In this document: positions 16,134 through 24,790 of the stretch, piece by piece
Position numbering within the stretch: position 1 is the first letter of the stretch
Layout of the letters: each line of letters opens with the position of its first letter
NCBI GenBank assembly: GCA_024128875.1
Contig: JAMYFF010000010.1
Coordinates: forward strand, 62,001-126,000
Source of the DNA: Salinilacustrithrix flava
GTDB lineage: Bacteria; Actinomycetota; Acidimicrobiia; Acidimicrobiales; Salinilacustritrichaceae
Reading direction: 5' to 3'
Length of the DNA: 64,000 nucleotides
The notes under the pieces: model-generated
Database searches by the model: none
What the model was told of the DNA's origin: nothing
The model's input: the letters and a program-made list of their open reading frames with translations, nothing else
Translations under genes and position numbers: made by a program

Positions 16134-17057
16134 ATGGCCGAACCGCGCTTCGATTCCGTCCCCGAGGTCCGAGAGGGCCTGAAGAAGGTCGACTACCTCT
16201 CCGACGAGGGCATCGCCGGCATCGTCTACCTGGCTGACCGGCTCCAGAAGCCGATCCTCGTCGAGGGCCCCGCCGGTACGGGCAAGACGCAGCTGGCCAA
16301 GTCGGTCGCCGAGATGATGGGTGCCCGGCTCATCCGCCTGCAGTGCTACGAGGGCCTGGACGAGTCCAAGGCGCTGTACGAGTGGAACTACAAGAAGCAG
16401 CTGCTGCGCATCCAGGCCGCCGGCAAGCAGGACGACTCCGGCAGCGACGAGTGGGATGCCCTGTCGGGGGACATCTTCTCCGACGACTTCCTCCTCACCC
16501 GCCCGCTGCTCGAGGCCATCACCGCCGATGATCCCGTCGTCCTGCTGATCGACGAGGTCGACCGCGTCGAGGTCGAGACCGAGGCCCTCCTGCTCGAGAT
16601 CCTGTCGGACTACACCGTCTCGATCCCCGAGCTCGGCACCATCGAGGCCAAGCAGATCCCGATGGTCTTCCTCACCTCCAACAACACCCGTGAGCTGTCC
16701 GAGGCCCTGAAGCGGCGCTGCCTCTACCTGCACGTCGACTACCCGGACCTCGAGCGCGAGAAGGAGATCGTGCTCACGAAGGTGCCCGACATCACCGAGT
16801 CGCTCGCCGACCAGGTGGCCCGCATCGTCCGCTCGATCCGCAACCTCGAGCTGAAGAAGAGCCCCTCGGTCTCCGAGACCCTCGACTGGGCCCGCACCCT
16901 CCTGCTGCTGGGCGTGAACCAGATCGACGCCGAGACGGCCCGGAGCACCATCAACATCCTGCTCAAGTACCAGTCCGACATCACCAAGGCGCTGCGGGAG
17001 CTCGAGGACGCCAAGTCCGACATGGCCAAGGACACCGTCGCGGCACCGAGCAGCTGA
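16134..17057 (+). CDS. MoxR-family AAA+ ATPase (CoxD-like)
   Basis: A 307-residue MoxR-type ATPase, a chaperone class that usually acts with a von Willebrand A protein to insert cofactors or activate enzymes. Walker A is GPAGTGKTQLAKSV (about 43), Walker B is VVLLIDEVDRVEVETEALLL (about 140), and sensor 1 is FLTSNNTRELSEALKRRC. The C-terminal lid ends in an acidic helix. The likely partner is the VWA protein at 18371, which carries the same operator. A cyclic-nucleotide-binding gene follows after 8 bases. CO dehydrogenase genes, the classical companions of CoxD/CoxE, are absent here, so the client is unknown. Confidence 0.92.
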   Translation: MAEPRFDSVPEVREGLKKVDYLSDEGIAGIVYLADRLQKPILVEGPAGTGKTQLAKSVAEMMGARLIRLQCYEGLDESKALYEWNYKKQLLRIQAAGKQDDSGSDEWDALSGDIFSDDFLLTRPLLEAITADDPVVLLIDEVDRVEVETEALLLEILSDYTVSIPELGTIEAKQIPMVFLTSNNTRELSEALKRRCLYLHVDYPDLEREKEIVLTKVPDITESLADQVARIVRSIRNLELKKSPSVSETLDWARTLLLLGVNQIDAETARSTINILLKYQSDITKALRELEDAKSDMAKDTVAAPSS

Positions 17058-17065
17058 CGGCGCCG

Positions 17066-17563
17066 TTGGACGCTCGCGCCGACATCCTGGACCTCACCGG
17101 CGACCTCCCGGCGCAGCACCTGAGCGCCGGCGAGGTCCTGTTCGGGCAGGGCGCGGCCGACGAGCGGTCGGTCGCGGTCCTCGTCGAGGGAGCCCTGCGG
17201 GTGGAGCTCGACGGCGTCGAGCTGGCCCAGATCACGGTGCCGGGGGCGTTCGTCGGAGAGATCGGCGCGCTGCTGGGCGGCGCCCGGACGGCGACGGTGG
17301 TCGCCACCGCCGACACGGTCGTGCGGGTGATCGGTGACCCGGAGGCGTTCTTCCGGGACGACCCCCGCCTCGGGCTGGAGCTGGCCCGCCAGCTGGCGGG
17401 GCGGCTCCAGCGCCTGCTCGCCTACCTCGGCGACGTCCGGTCGCAGTACGCCGGTTCCGAGGGGCACCTCGGCGTCCTCGACTCGGTGCTGGGCAAGATC
17501 GCGTCGCGCCCGGCGGTCGACATCGAACCCGGCTCCGATCGCGACGCCGACTACGACGCCTGA
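17066..17563 (+). CDS. Cyclic-nucleotide-binding domain protein without an effector domain
   Basis: 165 residues with a CRP-type beta-roll (about 15-115): LSAGEVLFGQGAADERSVAVLVEGALRV read in parts, then the phosphate-binding-cassette-like segment VPGAFVGEIGALLGGARTATV. The arginine in GGARTATV matches the cNMP-phosphate arginine. No helix-turn-helix follows, so this is a stand-alone sensor or adaptor rather than a transcription factor. The only usable start is the TTG at 17066, 8 bases after the MoxR stop, implying translational coupling. The last 13 bases overlap the 3' end of the convergent phosphoesterase gene. It could tune the MoxR/VWA machine by cAMP or another ligand; this is inference. 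Confidence 0.82.
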   Translation: MDARADILDLTGDLPAQHLSAGEVLFGQGAADERSVAVLVEGALRVELDGVELAQITVPGAFVGEIGALLGGARTATVVATADTVVRVIGDPEAFFRDDPRLGLELARQLAGRLQRLLAYLGDVRSQYAGSEGHLGVLDSVLGKIASRPAVDIEPGSDRDADYDA

Positions 17564-18282
17564 GCCTCGCCGAGGTCGATCGTGCCCTGGCCCTGGAGCG
17601 ACCACCACTCGGCTCGACCCGCGGACAGGTCGAGCAGCACGTGGGCGGGGATCGGGCCGGTCTGGAACCCGCTGTTGAACAGCCAGGTGCCCTCGCGCTG
17701 TTCGAACCAGGCGCCGCCGTCAACGTAGGGCGCTTGGTGGATGTGGCCGCACAGCACGACGTCGGGGTGGTGCCGGTCCAGCAGGCGCGGGAGCTCGGGG
17801 TCGCCGAAGTGGCGGGAACCGGTCCACGAGAGCGGCCCCTCCGGTGGGCCGTGGTACACCCACAGCCAGCGATCGCTTCGCCTCGCCTCTGCCAGGGCGA
17901 GGCCGGCCTCCATGCGGGCCAGGCTGTGGGGCCCTTCCCACCAGGGGCACGCGGTGACGAGCCAGTCGGCCACCTCGACCGAGTCGCCGTCGACGACGAC
18001 GCCGGCCCCTCGAGCCTCGGTGATCCACGCCGTGGCCTTCTCGCCCTCGGCGGTGCGGTGATCGAGATCGTGGTTCCCCGAGCACACGACGGTGGTCGTC
18101 CGGTCCGCCATGCGGGTGAGGTACTCGAGCACGACCGCGATCTGCGCATCCAGGGGCAGCGCGGACCCCACGTCGAGGACATCCCCGGCGATGGCAACCA
18201 GATCGACACCGGCCGCTTCGGCGAGGACCCAGTCGAGCTTGCGCAGGTCGTAGTGGAGGTCCGAGACCAGCAACGTTCGCAA
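17551..18282 (-). CDS. Calcineurin-like metallophosphoesterase
   Basis: A 243-residue two-metal phosphoesterase. All the metal-binding blocks are present: SDLHYD (DxH, about residue 7), GDVLD (about 36), CSGNHDLDH (about 72), VYHG and CGHIHQAP (GHxH). The substrate is unknown; the fold covers nucleotidases, protein phosphatases and cyclic nucleotide phosphodiesterases, and the last would fit the cNMP-binding neighbour. The TTG at 18282 puts LRTLLVSDLHYD at the N-terminus; a CAGACT box ends 6 nt upstream. ATG 18333 or TTG 18348 would add 17-22 residues but start within the shared operator palindrome. Confidence 0.85.
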   Translation of the reverse strand: MRTLLVSDLHYDLRKLDWVLAEAAGVDLVAIAGDVLDVGSALPLDAQIAVVLEYLTRMADRTTTVVCSGNHDLDHRTAEGEKATAWITEARGAGVVVDGDSVEVADWLVTACPWWEGPHSLARMEAGLALAEARRSDRWLWVYHGPPEGPLSWTGSRHFGDPELPRLLDRHHPDVVLCGHIHQAPYVDGGAWFEQREGTWLFNSGFQTGPIPAHVLLDLSAGRAEWWSLQGQGTIDLGEAQAS

Positions 18283-18332
18283 GGACGGAGTCTGGCACGG
18301 CGCGTGCCACGACCTGCCTCGGCACGCATCCA

Positions 18333-18364
18333 TTGACCGAACGGTCAAGTATCAGGGCTACCCT
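18333..18364 (+). promoter_or_regulatory. VWA-gene promoter with TetR-like palindromic operator
   Basis: The perfect palindrome TTGACCGAACGGTCAA (18333-18348) includes the -35 TTGACC; the -10 box TACCCT (18359-18364) follows at 20 nt and ends 6 nt before the GTG at 18371. It differs from the MoxR operator only at the central dinucleotide. Since it lies between divergent genes, it may also control the phosphoesterase. Confidence 0.65.
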
Positions 18365-18370
18365 GGGGAC

Positions 18371-19882
18371 GTGACGCCGCGACCACCGACGCAGACGGAC
18401 GCCGACCCGGAGCTGGAGCTCGGCGCCGGCGAGGCGATCAGCGAGCTGCTGGCCGGGTTCATCCAGGAGCTGCGTGAGGCCGGCCTGCCGGTCAGCCTCA
18501 CCGAGAACCTGGACGCCATGGAGGCGGTCAAGCACATCCCCCTCGAGGACCGCGAGGCGTTCAAGTACGCGCTCGCCGCCACGCTGGTGAAGAACAACGC
18601 CCACTGGCGCGCCTTCGAGACCGTGTTCGAGGTGTACTTCAGCTACCGGGGCCCGGAGTACGAGCTCGACCCCGACAGCGACCTGGCCCAGGCCATCGAC
18701 GAGCTCATGGAGCAGCTCCAGGGCGACCAGGGCGAGGACGGGGACCAGTCGGGCGGCGGTGGCGCCATGGACGCCATGACGCCTGAAGAGATCGCCCAGA
18801 TGCTGATGAAGGCGCTCCAGCAGGGTGACAACGGCATGATGCGCGCCGTCGCCCGCCAGTCGGTGAAGCGCTTCGCCGGGATGGAGCCGGGCCGCCCCGT
18901 CGGGGGCACCTACTACCTGTACCGCACGCTGCGGCACCTCGACCTCGACAACCTGCTCGAGCAGCTCATGGAGCAGGCCCGCCAGCAGAGCCCCGAGCCG
19001 CTGAGCCAGCTCGAGGAGCGCCTCGAGCGCGACGAGTACGAGACCCGCATCGACAAGCTGAAGCAGGAGATCGAGTCCGAGATCCGCCGACGCCTGGTGG
19101 CCGACCGGGGCGTCGAGGCCATGGCCCGCACGCTGCGCAAGCCGCTGCCCGAGGACATCGACTTCATGCACGCGTCGCGCGAGGAGATGGTGGTGCTGCG
19201 CAAGGCGCTGCAGCCCCTCGCCCGCAAGCTGGCCGTGCGCCTGGCCCGCAAGCGCCGTCACGGCCGCAAGGGCCCGCTCGACTTCCGCAGCACCATCCGC
19301 CACTCGCTGTCCTACGGCGGCGTGCCGGCCGAGCCGAAGTTCCGCTACCCCCGGCCGTCGAAGCCCGAGATCTTCGTCGTGGCCGACATCTCCGGGTCGG
19401 TGGCCTCCTTCGCCCGCTTCACGCTGCACCTCGTGTACGCGATCCAGGGCCAGTTCTCCAAGGTCCGGGCCTTCGTGTTCATCGACGGCATCGACGAGGT
19501 CACCCACCTGTTCGAGGGCGTCGAGGACATCACCGAGGCGGTGCACCGGGTGAACACCGAGGCCGACGTGGTCTGGGTCGACGGGCACTCCGACTACGGG
19601 CACGCATTCGAGGTGTTCTGGAGCCGCTACGGCAAGGACGTGGGGCCCAAGACCACCGTGCTGCTGCTCGGCGACGCCCGGAACAACTACCACGCGTCCC
19701 AGTCCTGGGTCGTCAAGGACATGCAGCACCGGGCCCGCCACGTGTACTGGATGAACCCGGAGCCGAAGTCCTACTGGGACACGGGCGACTCGATCATCAG
19801 CGAGTACGCCGGGTACTGCGACGGCGTGTACGAGGTGCGCAACCTGCGCCAGCTCGAGCGCTTCGTGGACATCCTCGAGTAG
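18371..19882 (+). CDS. VWA domain-containing CoxE-like protein
   Basis: A 503-residue protein of the CoxE/VWA class. Residues about 1-330 are helical and charged; the VWA domain (about 335-500) begins KPEIFVVADISGSVASFARF, where DISGS is the metal-ion-dependent adhesion motif, and continues with GRYGKDVG-type loops and a final LERFVDILE. An acidic, glycine-rich linker near 120-135 and an arginine/lysine-rich patch near 290 (RLARKRRHGRKG) are seen. Such proteins pair with MoxR ATPases; the partner is at 16134, with the same operator in its promoter. The start is a GTG 6 nt after the -10 box. The client enzyme is unknown. Confidence 0.9.
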   Translation: MTPRPPTQTDADPELELGAGEAISELLAGFIQELREAGLPVSLTENLDAMEAVKHIPLEDREAFKYALAATLVKNNAHWRAFETVFEVYFSYRGPEYELDPDSDLAQAIDELMEQLQGDQGEDGDQSGGGGAMDAMTPEEIAQMLMKALQQGDNGMMRAVARQSVKRFAGMEPGRPVGGTYYLYRTLRHLDLDNLLEQLMEQARQQSPEPLSQLEERLERDEYETRIDKLKQEIESEIRRRLVADRGVEAMARTLRKPLPEDIDFMHASREEMVVLRKALQPLARKLAVRLARKRRHGRKGPLDFRSTIRHSLSYGGVPAEPKFRYPRPSKPEIFVVADISGSVASFARFTLHLVYAIQGQFSKVRAFVFIDGIDEVTHLFEGVEDITEAVHRVNTEADVVWVDGHSDYGHAFEVFWSRYGKDVGPKTTVLLLGDARNNYHASQSWVVKDMQHRARHVYWMNPEPKSYWDTGDSIISEYAGYCDGVYEVRNLRQLERFVDILE

Positions 19883-20052
19883 GCGACGGGCTCGCCACTT
19901 CTTTCGCGCAGGGTCACGTGGACCCGAGCAGGAGGTGGCTACGGTGTTGCCGAAGTATGACGGTGCAGTCGCGTTCCGTTACGCTTTCGCAACACTCGCC
20001 GGACCGCTCGACGGCCCGACCGCCTGACCCCCACCAGGACCCACCCCACCGC

Positions 20053-21279
20053 ATGCTCCACCACCTCCGCCTCCGACGCCGCGTCGGTCCCGCCCTCGCC
20101 GTGCTCGGCCTCCTGGCCGGTTCGTTCGCCATGTCCCTCGCTGCGCCCGACGAGGCCCGGGCCGACACCGCGTCCGAACGGGCCGAGGTCCAGCGCAAGC
20201 GAGCAGCCGTCGCGTCCGAGATCGACACGCTCCGGGCCACGAACGCGCAGGTCGAAGCGGCGCTGAGCGCCCTGAACAGCAACGTTGCGACCCAGACCGC
20301 AGCCCTGCGCGACGCCGAGCGCCGCTCGGCCGAGGCCGATGCCGCCCTGACCCGGGCCACCGAGCTGGTCGTGGCCAAGCAGGCCGAGATCGCCGCCCTC
20401 GACGAAGCGGTCAAGGACCTCGCCGTCGAAACCTTCATCCGGCCCCCGTCCTCGGCCAGCCTCGTGGACTCCCTGGAGTCCGAGACGATCGGCGAGGCCG
20501 AACTGAAGCAGTCCCTGCTCGAGGCCAAGTCGTCGTCGCAGCTCGACGCCCTCGACCAGCTCGACCGGGCCCGCGAGGACCTCGAGCTCGCCCAGGCCGC
20601 AGCCGAGGACGCGGCCGCTGCCGCCGAGCGGGAGCAGGCCGCCGTCGACGCCCGCCTGGACGAGGTCACCGTGGCCCGGGACCAGCAGGCCAAGGTCGTC
20701 GCCGAGGTCGAGTCCCGCCTCGACCGCCAGCTCGCCGAGGCCGCGGTCCTCGACCAGCAGGACCAGGCGCTGGGCGCCCAGCTCGCCGCCGAGCAGGCCG
20801 CACTCGCCAAGCGCCTCGCCGCGCAGCGAGCCGCGGCGGCCGCCGCCCAGCGATCCAGCGGCCCGGTCACCATCAGCATCACCGGCTCGGGCAGCATCGT
20901 GTCGGTGCGGGGCATCCGCATCCACCAGAGCATCGCCGACAACCTGGCCGGCCTCCTGTCGGCTGCCCAGTCCGACGGCATCAGCCTGAGCGGCTGGGGC
21001 TACCGGGACTCCCAGCGCCAGATCCAGCTGCGCCGCCAGAACTGCGGCTCCAGCAACTACGCCGTGTACCAGATGTCGCCGAGCGCCTGCAGCCCACCCA
21101 CCGCCCGGCCCGGCGCCTCGAACCACGAGCGCGGCCTCGCCGTGGACTTCACCTACGGCGGGAGCACCATCAAGTCCCGCAGCTCACCGGCCTTCCAGTG
21201 GCTCCGGGCCAACGCCGCCCGCTACGGCTTCTACAACCTGCCCAGCGAGCCCTGGCACTGGTCCGTCAACGGCAACTGA
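20053..21279 (+). CDS. Secreted coiled-coil M15 peptidase (D-Ala-D-Ala carboxypeptidase type)
   Basis: A 408-residue exported cell-wall peptidase. The first 40 residues are a signal peptide (LRLRRRVGPALAVLGLLAG, cleavage near EARADT). Residues about 45-275 are a long coiled coil rich in Ala, Glu and Arg, like the regulatory coiled coils of RipA/CwlO-type hydrolases. The C-terminal domain (about 280-408) is a VanY-like M15 zinc peptidase: SGWGYRDSQRQIQLR, the SNHERGLAVDFTYGG metal motif (HxxGxAxD) and a final PWHWSVNG. It acts on peptidoglycan stem peptides. The ATG at 20053 is preferred to an in-frame start at 19918, as it gives a normal signal peptide. The upstream 170 bases hold no clear riboswitch or terminator. 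Confidence 0.88.
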   Translation: MLHHLRLRRRVGPALAVLGLLAGSFAMSLAAPDEARADTASERAEVQRKRAAVASEIDTLRATNAQVEAALSALNSNVATQTAALRDAERRSAEADAALTRATELVVAKQAEIAALDEAVKDLAVETFIRPPSSASLVDSLESETIGEAELKQSLLEAKSSSQLDALDQLDRAREDLELAQAAAEDAAAAAEREQAAVDARLDEVTVARDQQAKVVAEVESRLDRQLAEAAVLDQQDQALGAQLAAEQAALAKRLAAQRAAAAAAQRSSGPVTISITGSGSIVSVRGIRIHQSIADNLAGLLSAAQSDGISLSGWGYRDSQRQIQLRRQNCGSSNYAVYQMSPSACSPPTARPGASNHERGLAVDFTYGGSTIKSRSSPAFQWLRANAARYGFYNLPSEPWHWSVNGN

Positions 21280-21283
21280 GAAC

Positions 21284-21334
21284 GGAAATCCCGTGGATCG
21301 TGACCACTCCGTGGTCACGATCCACGGGATTTCC
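21284..21334. repeat. 24-bp perfect inverted repeat at a convergent junction (family A)
   Basis: Bases 21284-21307 pair perfectly with 21311-21334 around a 3-nt TCC loop. It fills the 55-base gap between convergent stops at 21279 and 21335. The arm contains ATCCCGTGGATC, which is shared with the repeats at 33549 and 55272. It probably acts as a bidirectional terminator. Confidence 0.8.
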
Positions 21335-22207
21335 CTACCGCGCGACGTGCTCGGCGACGAGCGCGGCGACCACGTCGGGCTGCGCGGCGGGAAGCCAGTG
21401 GCCGGCGTCCACGTCGACGCGGCGGAGATCCGAGCAGTGCCGGCCGAGGTCGTCGAGCAGGCCGGGCATCACGTAGCGGTCGCGGGTGGCCACGATGAGC
21501 AGGACCGGGACATCCGTGCGGCGCTCCTGGGGGTGGCTCAGGCGGGGCCGCACGTTGCGGCGGTAGAGCTCCACGCCGTTGGCGCCGTCCTCGGGCAGGG
21601 TCGGTCCCGGCTGGGCCTGGTGGCCGAGTCCCTCGACCCGGGTCAGGTAGCGCCGGAACGGGCGCTCGGCGACGTGGCGCCAGCCGAAGGGGGCGATGCC
21701 GGGCAGCTGGAAGAAGGCCACGTACCACGAGTGCAGCCCCTGGCGGAGCAGCTCCCGTCGGCCGCCGCCCTCACCGGCGCGCCGGGACCGGAGCCAGTGC
21801 CCGACGTGGTCGAGGCTCGGCCCGGACATGGACGTGTACGTGGCCAGCCGATCGCCCAGCGCAGCCGTGCAGACCGGCTCCCAGGCCTGGACCGAGCCCC
21901 AGTCGTGGCCGACGACGTGGACGGGACCGTCCGGGCAGGTGGCGTCGACGACGGCGACCAGGTCCTCGCTGAGGCGGGCCAGGTCGTAGCCGGCCCGGTC
22001 CCGGGGGACCTCGGAGGCGCCGGCCCCGCGCACGTCGTAGGTGACGACGTGGTGGGAGGCGGAGAGCTCGGCCGCCACGCCGTCCCAGACGTGGTGGGTG
22101 TCGGGGTAGCCGTGGACGAGCACCACCGTGGGATCGGTGGGATCGCCGCGCTCCCAGACGGCCAGCGACAGGCCGTCGGCGCTCGTGACGGTGCGGTGGT
22201 CGGTCAT
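21335..22207 (-). CDS. Alpha/beta hydrolase, epoxide hydrolase/haloalkane dehalogenase-like
   Basis: A 290-residue alpha/beta hydrolase. The oxyanion-hole motif is VLVHGYPDTHHVWDGV (about 28), the nucleophile elbow is VVGHDWGSVQAW (Asp nucleophile, as in epoxide hydrolases and dehalogenases rather than Ser), and the catalytic His is in DAGHWLPAAQPD near the C-terminus. A cap domain spans about 135-215. The substrate cannot be told from the sequence. The start is the ATG at 22207, 34 bases after the cysH stop on the same strand, so it may be a distal member of the sulfur operon. The stop abuts the 24-bp inverted repeat. Confidence 0.85.
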   Translation of the reverse strand: MTDHRTVTSADGLSLAVWERGDPTDPTVVLVHGYPDTHHVWDGVAAELSASHHVVTYDVRGAGASEVPRDRAGYDLARLSEDLVAVVDATCPDGPVHVVGHDWGSVQAWEPVCTAALGDRLATYTSMSGPSLDHVGHWLRSRRAGEGGGRRELLRQGLHSWYVAFFQLPGIAPFGWRHVAERPFRRYLTRVEGLGHQAQPGPTLPEDGANGVELYRRNVRPRLSHPQERRTDVPVLLIVATRDRYVMPGLLDDLGRHCSDLRRVDVDAGHWLPAAQPDVVAALVAEHVAR

Positions 22208-22241
22208 GGCGAGACCGTACCCAGGTCGACGAAGGCGACAC

Positions 22242-22931
22242 TCAGCCGTGCAGGCCGCACTCCGTCTTGGTCTTCCCCCGCCAGCGCCCGGCGCGGGCGT
22301 CCTCGCCCGGGGCGACCTTCTCGGTGCAGGGCATGCAGCCGATGGAGCCGTAGCCCTGGGTGAGCAGCGGGTTGAACGGCACGTCGTGGGCGTCGATGTA
22401 GGCCTCCACGTCGGCGTCGGTCCACTGGGCGATCGGGTTGACCTTGACCAGCCCGCGCAGGTCCCGGCCGACCACGTGGGCCGTGGCGCGGGTGTCGGCC
22501 TCGGCCCGGCGGATGCCGCTCATCCACGCGGCCTTGCCGGCGAGGGCACGGTCGAGCTGCTGGACCTTCAGCGCGGAGCAGCAGTTGTCCGGATCGGTCT
22601 TCCAGAGCAGCTCGGTGTTCTCCGGCGCCGTCATGATCTTCATGTTCAATCCGTAGCGGCGCCGCACGGTCTCCACCGTGGCCAGCGTCTCGGGGAAGTG
22701 GTAGCCGGTGTCGATGAAGACCACCTCGATGGCCGGGTCGACCTTCACGGCGAGGTCGATCAGCACGGCGTCGTTCATCGACGCGGTGAGGCACAGGTGG
22801 GGGCCGAAGGCGTCGGCGGCCCAGGCGATGATCTTGGACGCGGGTGCGTGCTCCAGCTCAGCGTTGACCTCGACGAGCTCGTCGTCGGTGAAGGAGTGGC
22901 GCTGGCTGGGGAACGGGAGGGTGACGCTCAT
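22242..22931 (-). CDS. cysH: Adenylyl-sulfate (APS) reductase, CysH family
   Basis: Reduces adenylylsulfate to sulfite in assimilatory sulfate reduction, with thioredoxin as donor. The 229-residue protein has the PP-loop-like segment LCLTASMNDAVLIDLA and the active-site ECGLHG at the C-terminus. The paired cysteines NCCSALK (about 120) and CMPC (about 200) ligate a 4Fe-4S cluster, which marks the APS-type enzyme rather than the cluster-free PAPS reductase. An ATG start at 22931 has no obvious ribosome site. It lies 54 bases downstream of the sulfite reductase gene on the same strand. ATP sulfurylase genes (sat or cysDN) are not in the window. Confidence 0.94.
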   Translation of the reverse strand: MSVTLPFPSQRHSFTDDELVEVNAELEHAPASKIIAWAADAFGPHLCLTASMNDAVLIDLAVKVDPAIEVVFIDTGYHFPETLATVETVRRRYGLNMKIMTAPENTELLWKTDPDNCCSALKVQQLDRALAGKAAWMSGIRRAEADTRATAHVVGRDLRGLVKVNPIAQWTDADVEAYIDAHDVPFNPLLTQGYGSIGCMPCTEKVAPGEDARAGRWRGKTKTECGLHG

Positions 22932-22985
22932 CGGGAGGGGGCTTCCGGGTCGGAGTGGGCAGGTGGGGGAGCGGTGGGGCGGCGC

Positions 22986-24761
22986 TCAGGTGGCGCACTC
23001 GGACTCGCCGATCTCCTTCACGTAGGGCCCGGTCTCGCCGTAGTCGACGTAGAAGTCCGGCGCCTCCTCGTAGTCCGGGAACGCATCCAGCTCCTTGAGC
23101 TCCTCGGCGATGGCCTTGGCCCCGCCGGCGCGGTCCATCCACGCCCGGAAGTCCTCGCCGGCCACCCGCTCGGCGGCGAAGCGGCGCACGACGCGCACGG
23201 CTGCCTCCGGGGCGTTCTTGGCCGGCAGGCGGAGGGCCTTGTCGCCGAAGTGGATCTGCTCCTGGCCGACGTAGCCGCCGAGCAGCATCTGGTAGCCGGG
23301 CGCGGAGCGGCCGTTGGCCCGGCGCTCCACGCCGTGGAACCCGATGTCGGAGATGTGGTGCTGCCCGCAGGAGTTGGTGCAGCCCGAGATGTTCGTGCGC
23401 ACCCCGCCGACCTCGGCCAGACCGGCCTCCTCGAGGGCCTCGCCGATCGCGCTGGCCAGCCCGCGGGACTGGGTGACGGCCAGGTTGCAGGTGTCGGCGC
23501 CGGGGCAGGCCACGACGTCGCGAGCCAGCTCGGCGCCGGGCTCGGCCATTCCGATGGCGGCGAGCCGGTCGTAGAGGATCGGCAGCTGCTCCTCGGACAG
23601 GCCCCGGTACACCAGGTTCTGGCGGTTGGTGATGCGCACCTCGGCGTCGAGGTCCCGCTGGATCTGGGCCAGGGCCCGGAACTGCTCGGAGGTGACGTCG
23701 CCGAGCCGGGACCAGGCGTAGACCGACACGGTGCCCTTGGCGTTGCCCCGGACGACGTTGGCGTCCTCCCAGGCCTCGTAGGCGCCACGGCGACGCAGCG
23801 TGACGTTCACGCCCTGGCCGACGGGGGTGGGGGCGGTGCCGGCGGCGACGCCGGCAGCCGTGTCGCCGTGCTTCTCGACCAGCTCGGGCACGCCGCCCGG
23901 CCACGACGAGGAGGCCACGAGGAAGGCGCGCTCCTTGAGGATGCGCCCCTGCAGCTCCTCCCAGCCCATGGTGTCGACGAGCCACTTCATGCGGGCCCGC
24001 AGCTTGTTGTCGCGGAAGCCGTGGTTGTTGAACACCCGCAGGATCGCCTCGATCGTCTCGAGGAGGCGGTGCCGGGGGGTGAACTCCTCGAGGGCGAGGG
24101 CCGGGTGGGGGTTGGCGCCGAGGCCGCCGGCCACGAACACCCGGAAGCCGGCCTCGAGGGTGCCGTCCTCGTGCTGGTGGGTGACGGCGATGACGCCGAC
24201 GTCGTTGAACATGGCCTGGCCGCAGTCGGTGGCGCAGCCGGAGAAGTTGATCTTGAACTTGCGGGGGAGGCGCTGCACGAGCGGGTTGCGCAGGAAGTGC
24301 TCGTGGGTGGCCTGGGCCCAGGCCGAGATGTCGAGCACCTCGTGGGGGCAGGCACCGGCCAGGTGGCACCCCTGCACGTTGCGGTTCGTGTCGCCGCACG
24401 CCTCGCGGCTGGTCATCCCGACCACGGCGAGGTCGCGCATCACGTCGGGGATGCGCTCCAGCGGCACGAAGTGGAACTGCACGTTCTGGCGCGTGGTGAT
24501 GTGACCCCAGCCGCGGCTGTAGGTGTCCGCGATGTGAGCCATCATGTCCAGCTGGGCCGGCCCGATCTTGCCGTAGGGGATCTTGACCCGGACCATCTGG
24601 TTCGTGCCGCCCTGGCGCTGGCCGTAGACGCCGTTGGTGAGGCGGAAGACCCGGAAGGCGTCCTCGGGCAGCGTGCCGTCGAGGTAGGCGGCCAGCTGGG
24701 TCTCGAACTTGGCGATGTCGGCGGCCTGCTCGGGGTCGAGCACGATCTCGTGACGCTGCAT
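22986..24761 (-). CDS. sir: Ferredoxin-dependent sulfite (or nitrite) reductase
   Basis: Six-electron reduction of sulfite to sulfide on a siroheme-4Fe4S centre. The 591 residues show two repeated ferredoxin-like/NIR-SIR halves. The cluster cysteines are ACPGADTCNLA (CX5C, about 450) and SGCTNSCGQHH (CX3C, about 490). The first half also has a cysteine set (CGDTNRNVQGC, SGCATDC), as usual in the duplicated fold. The neighbour cysH and the operator favour sulfite over nitrite as substrate. The ATG at 24761 (MQRHEIVLDPEQ) fits; an upstream GTG at 24818 would overlap the operator repeat. It is probably the first gene of an operon with cysH. Confidence 0.93.
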   Translation of the reverse strand: MQRHEIVLDPEQAADIAKFETQLAAYLDGTLPEDAFRVFRLTNGVYGQRQGGTNQMVRVKIPYGKIGPAQLDMMAHIADTYSRGWGHITTRQNVQFHFVPLERIPDVMRDLAVVGMTSREACGDTNRNVQGCHLAGACPHEVLDISAWAQATHEHFLRNPLVQRLPRKFKINFSGCATDCGQAMFNDVGVIAVTHQHEDGTLEAGFRVFVAGGLGANPHPALALEEFTPRHRLLETIEAILRVFNNHGFRDNKLRARMKWLVDTMGWEELQGRILKERAFLVASSSWPGGVPELVEKHGDTAAGVAAGTAPTPVGQGVNVTLRRRGAYEAWEDANVVRGNAKGTVSVYAWSRLGDVTSEQFRALAQIQRDLDAEVRITNRQNLVYRGLSEEQLPILYDRLAAIGMAEPGAELARDVVACPGADTCNLAVTQSRGLASAIGEALEEAGLAEVGGVRTNISGCTNSCGQHHISDIGFHGVERRANGRSAPGYQMLLGGYVGQEQIHFGDKALRLPAKNAPEAAVRVVRRFAAERVAGEDFRAWMDRAGGAKAIAEELKELDAFPDYEEAPDFYVDYGETGPYVKEIGESECAT

Positions 24762-24790
24762 GTTGGGGGATCCCCTCGGGTGTCCGGGAA

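Noticed and set aside
18283..18348. Longer N-terminus for the metallophosphoesterase from ATG 18333 or TTG 18348
   Set aside because: It would start within the shared operator palindrome, and the catalytic SDLHYD motif already sits at the N-terminus from TTG 18282, as is usual in the family.
19918..20052. Longer start for the M15 peptidase at 19918
   Set aside because: It would put 45 Arg/Pro/Ser-rich residues before an otherwise normal signal peptide.
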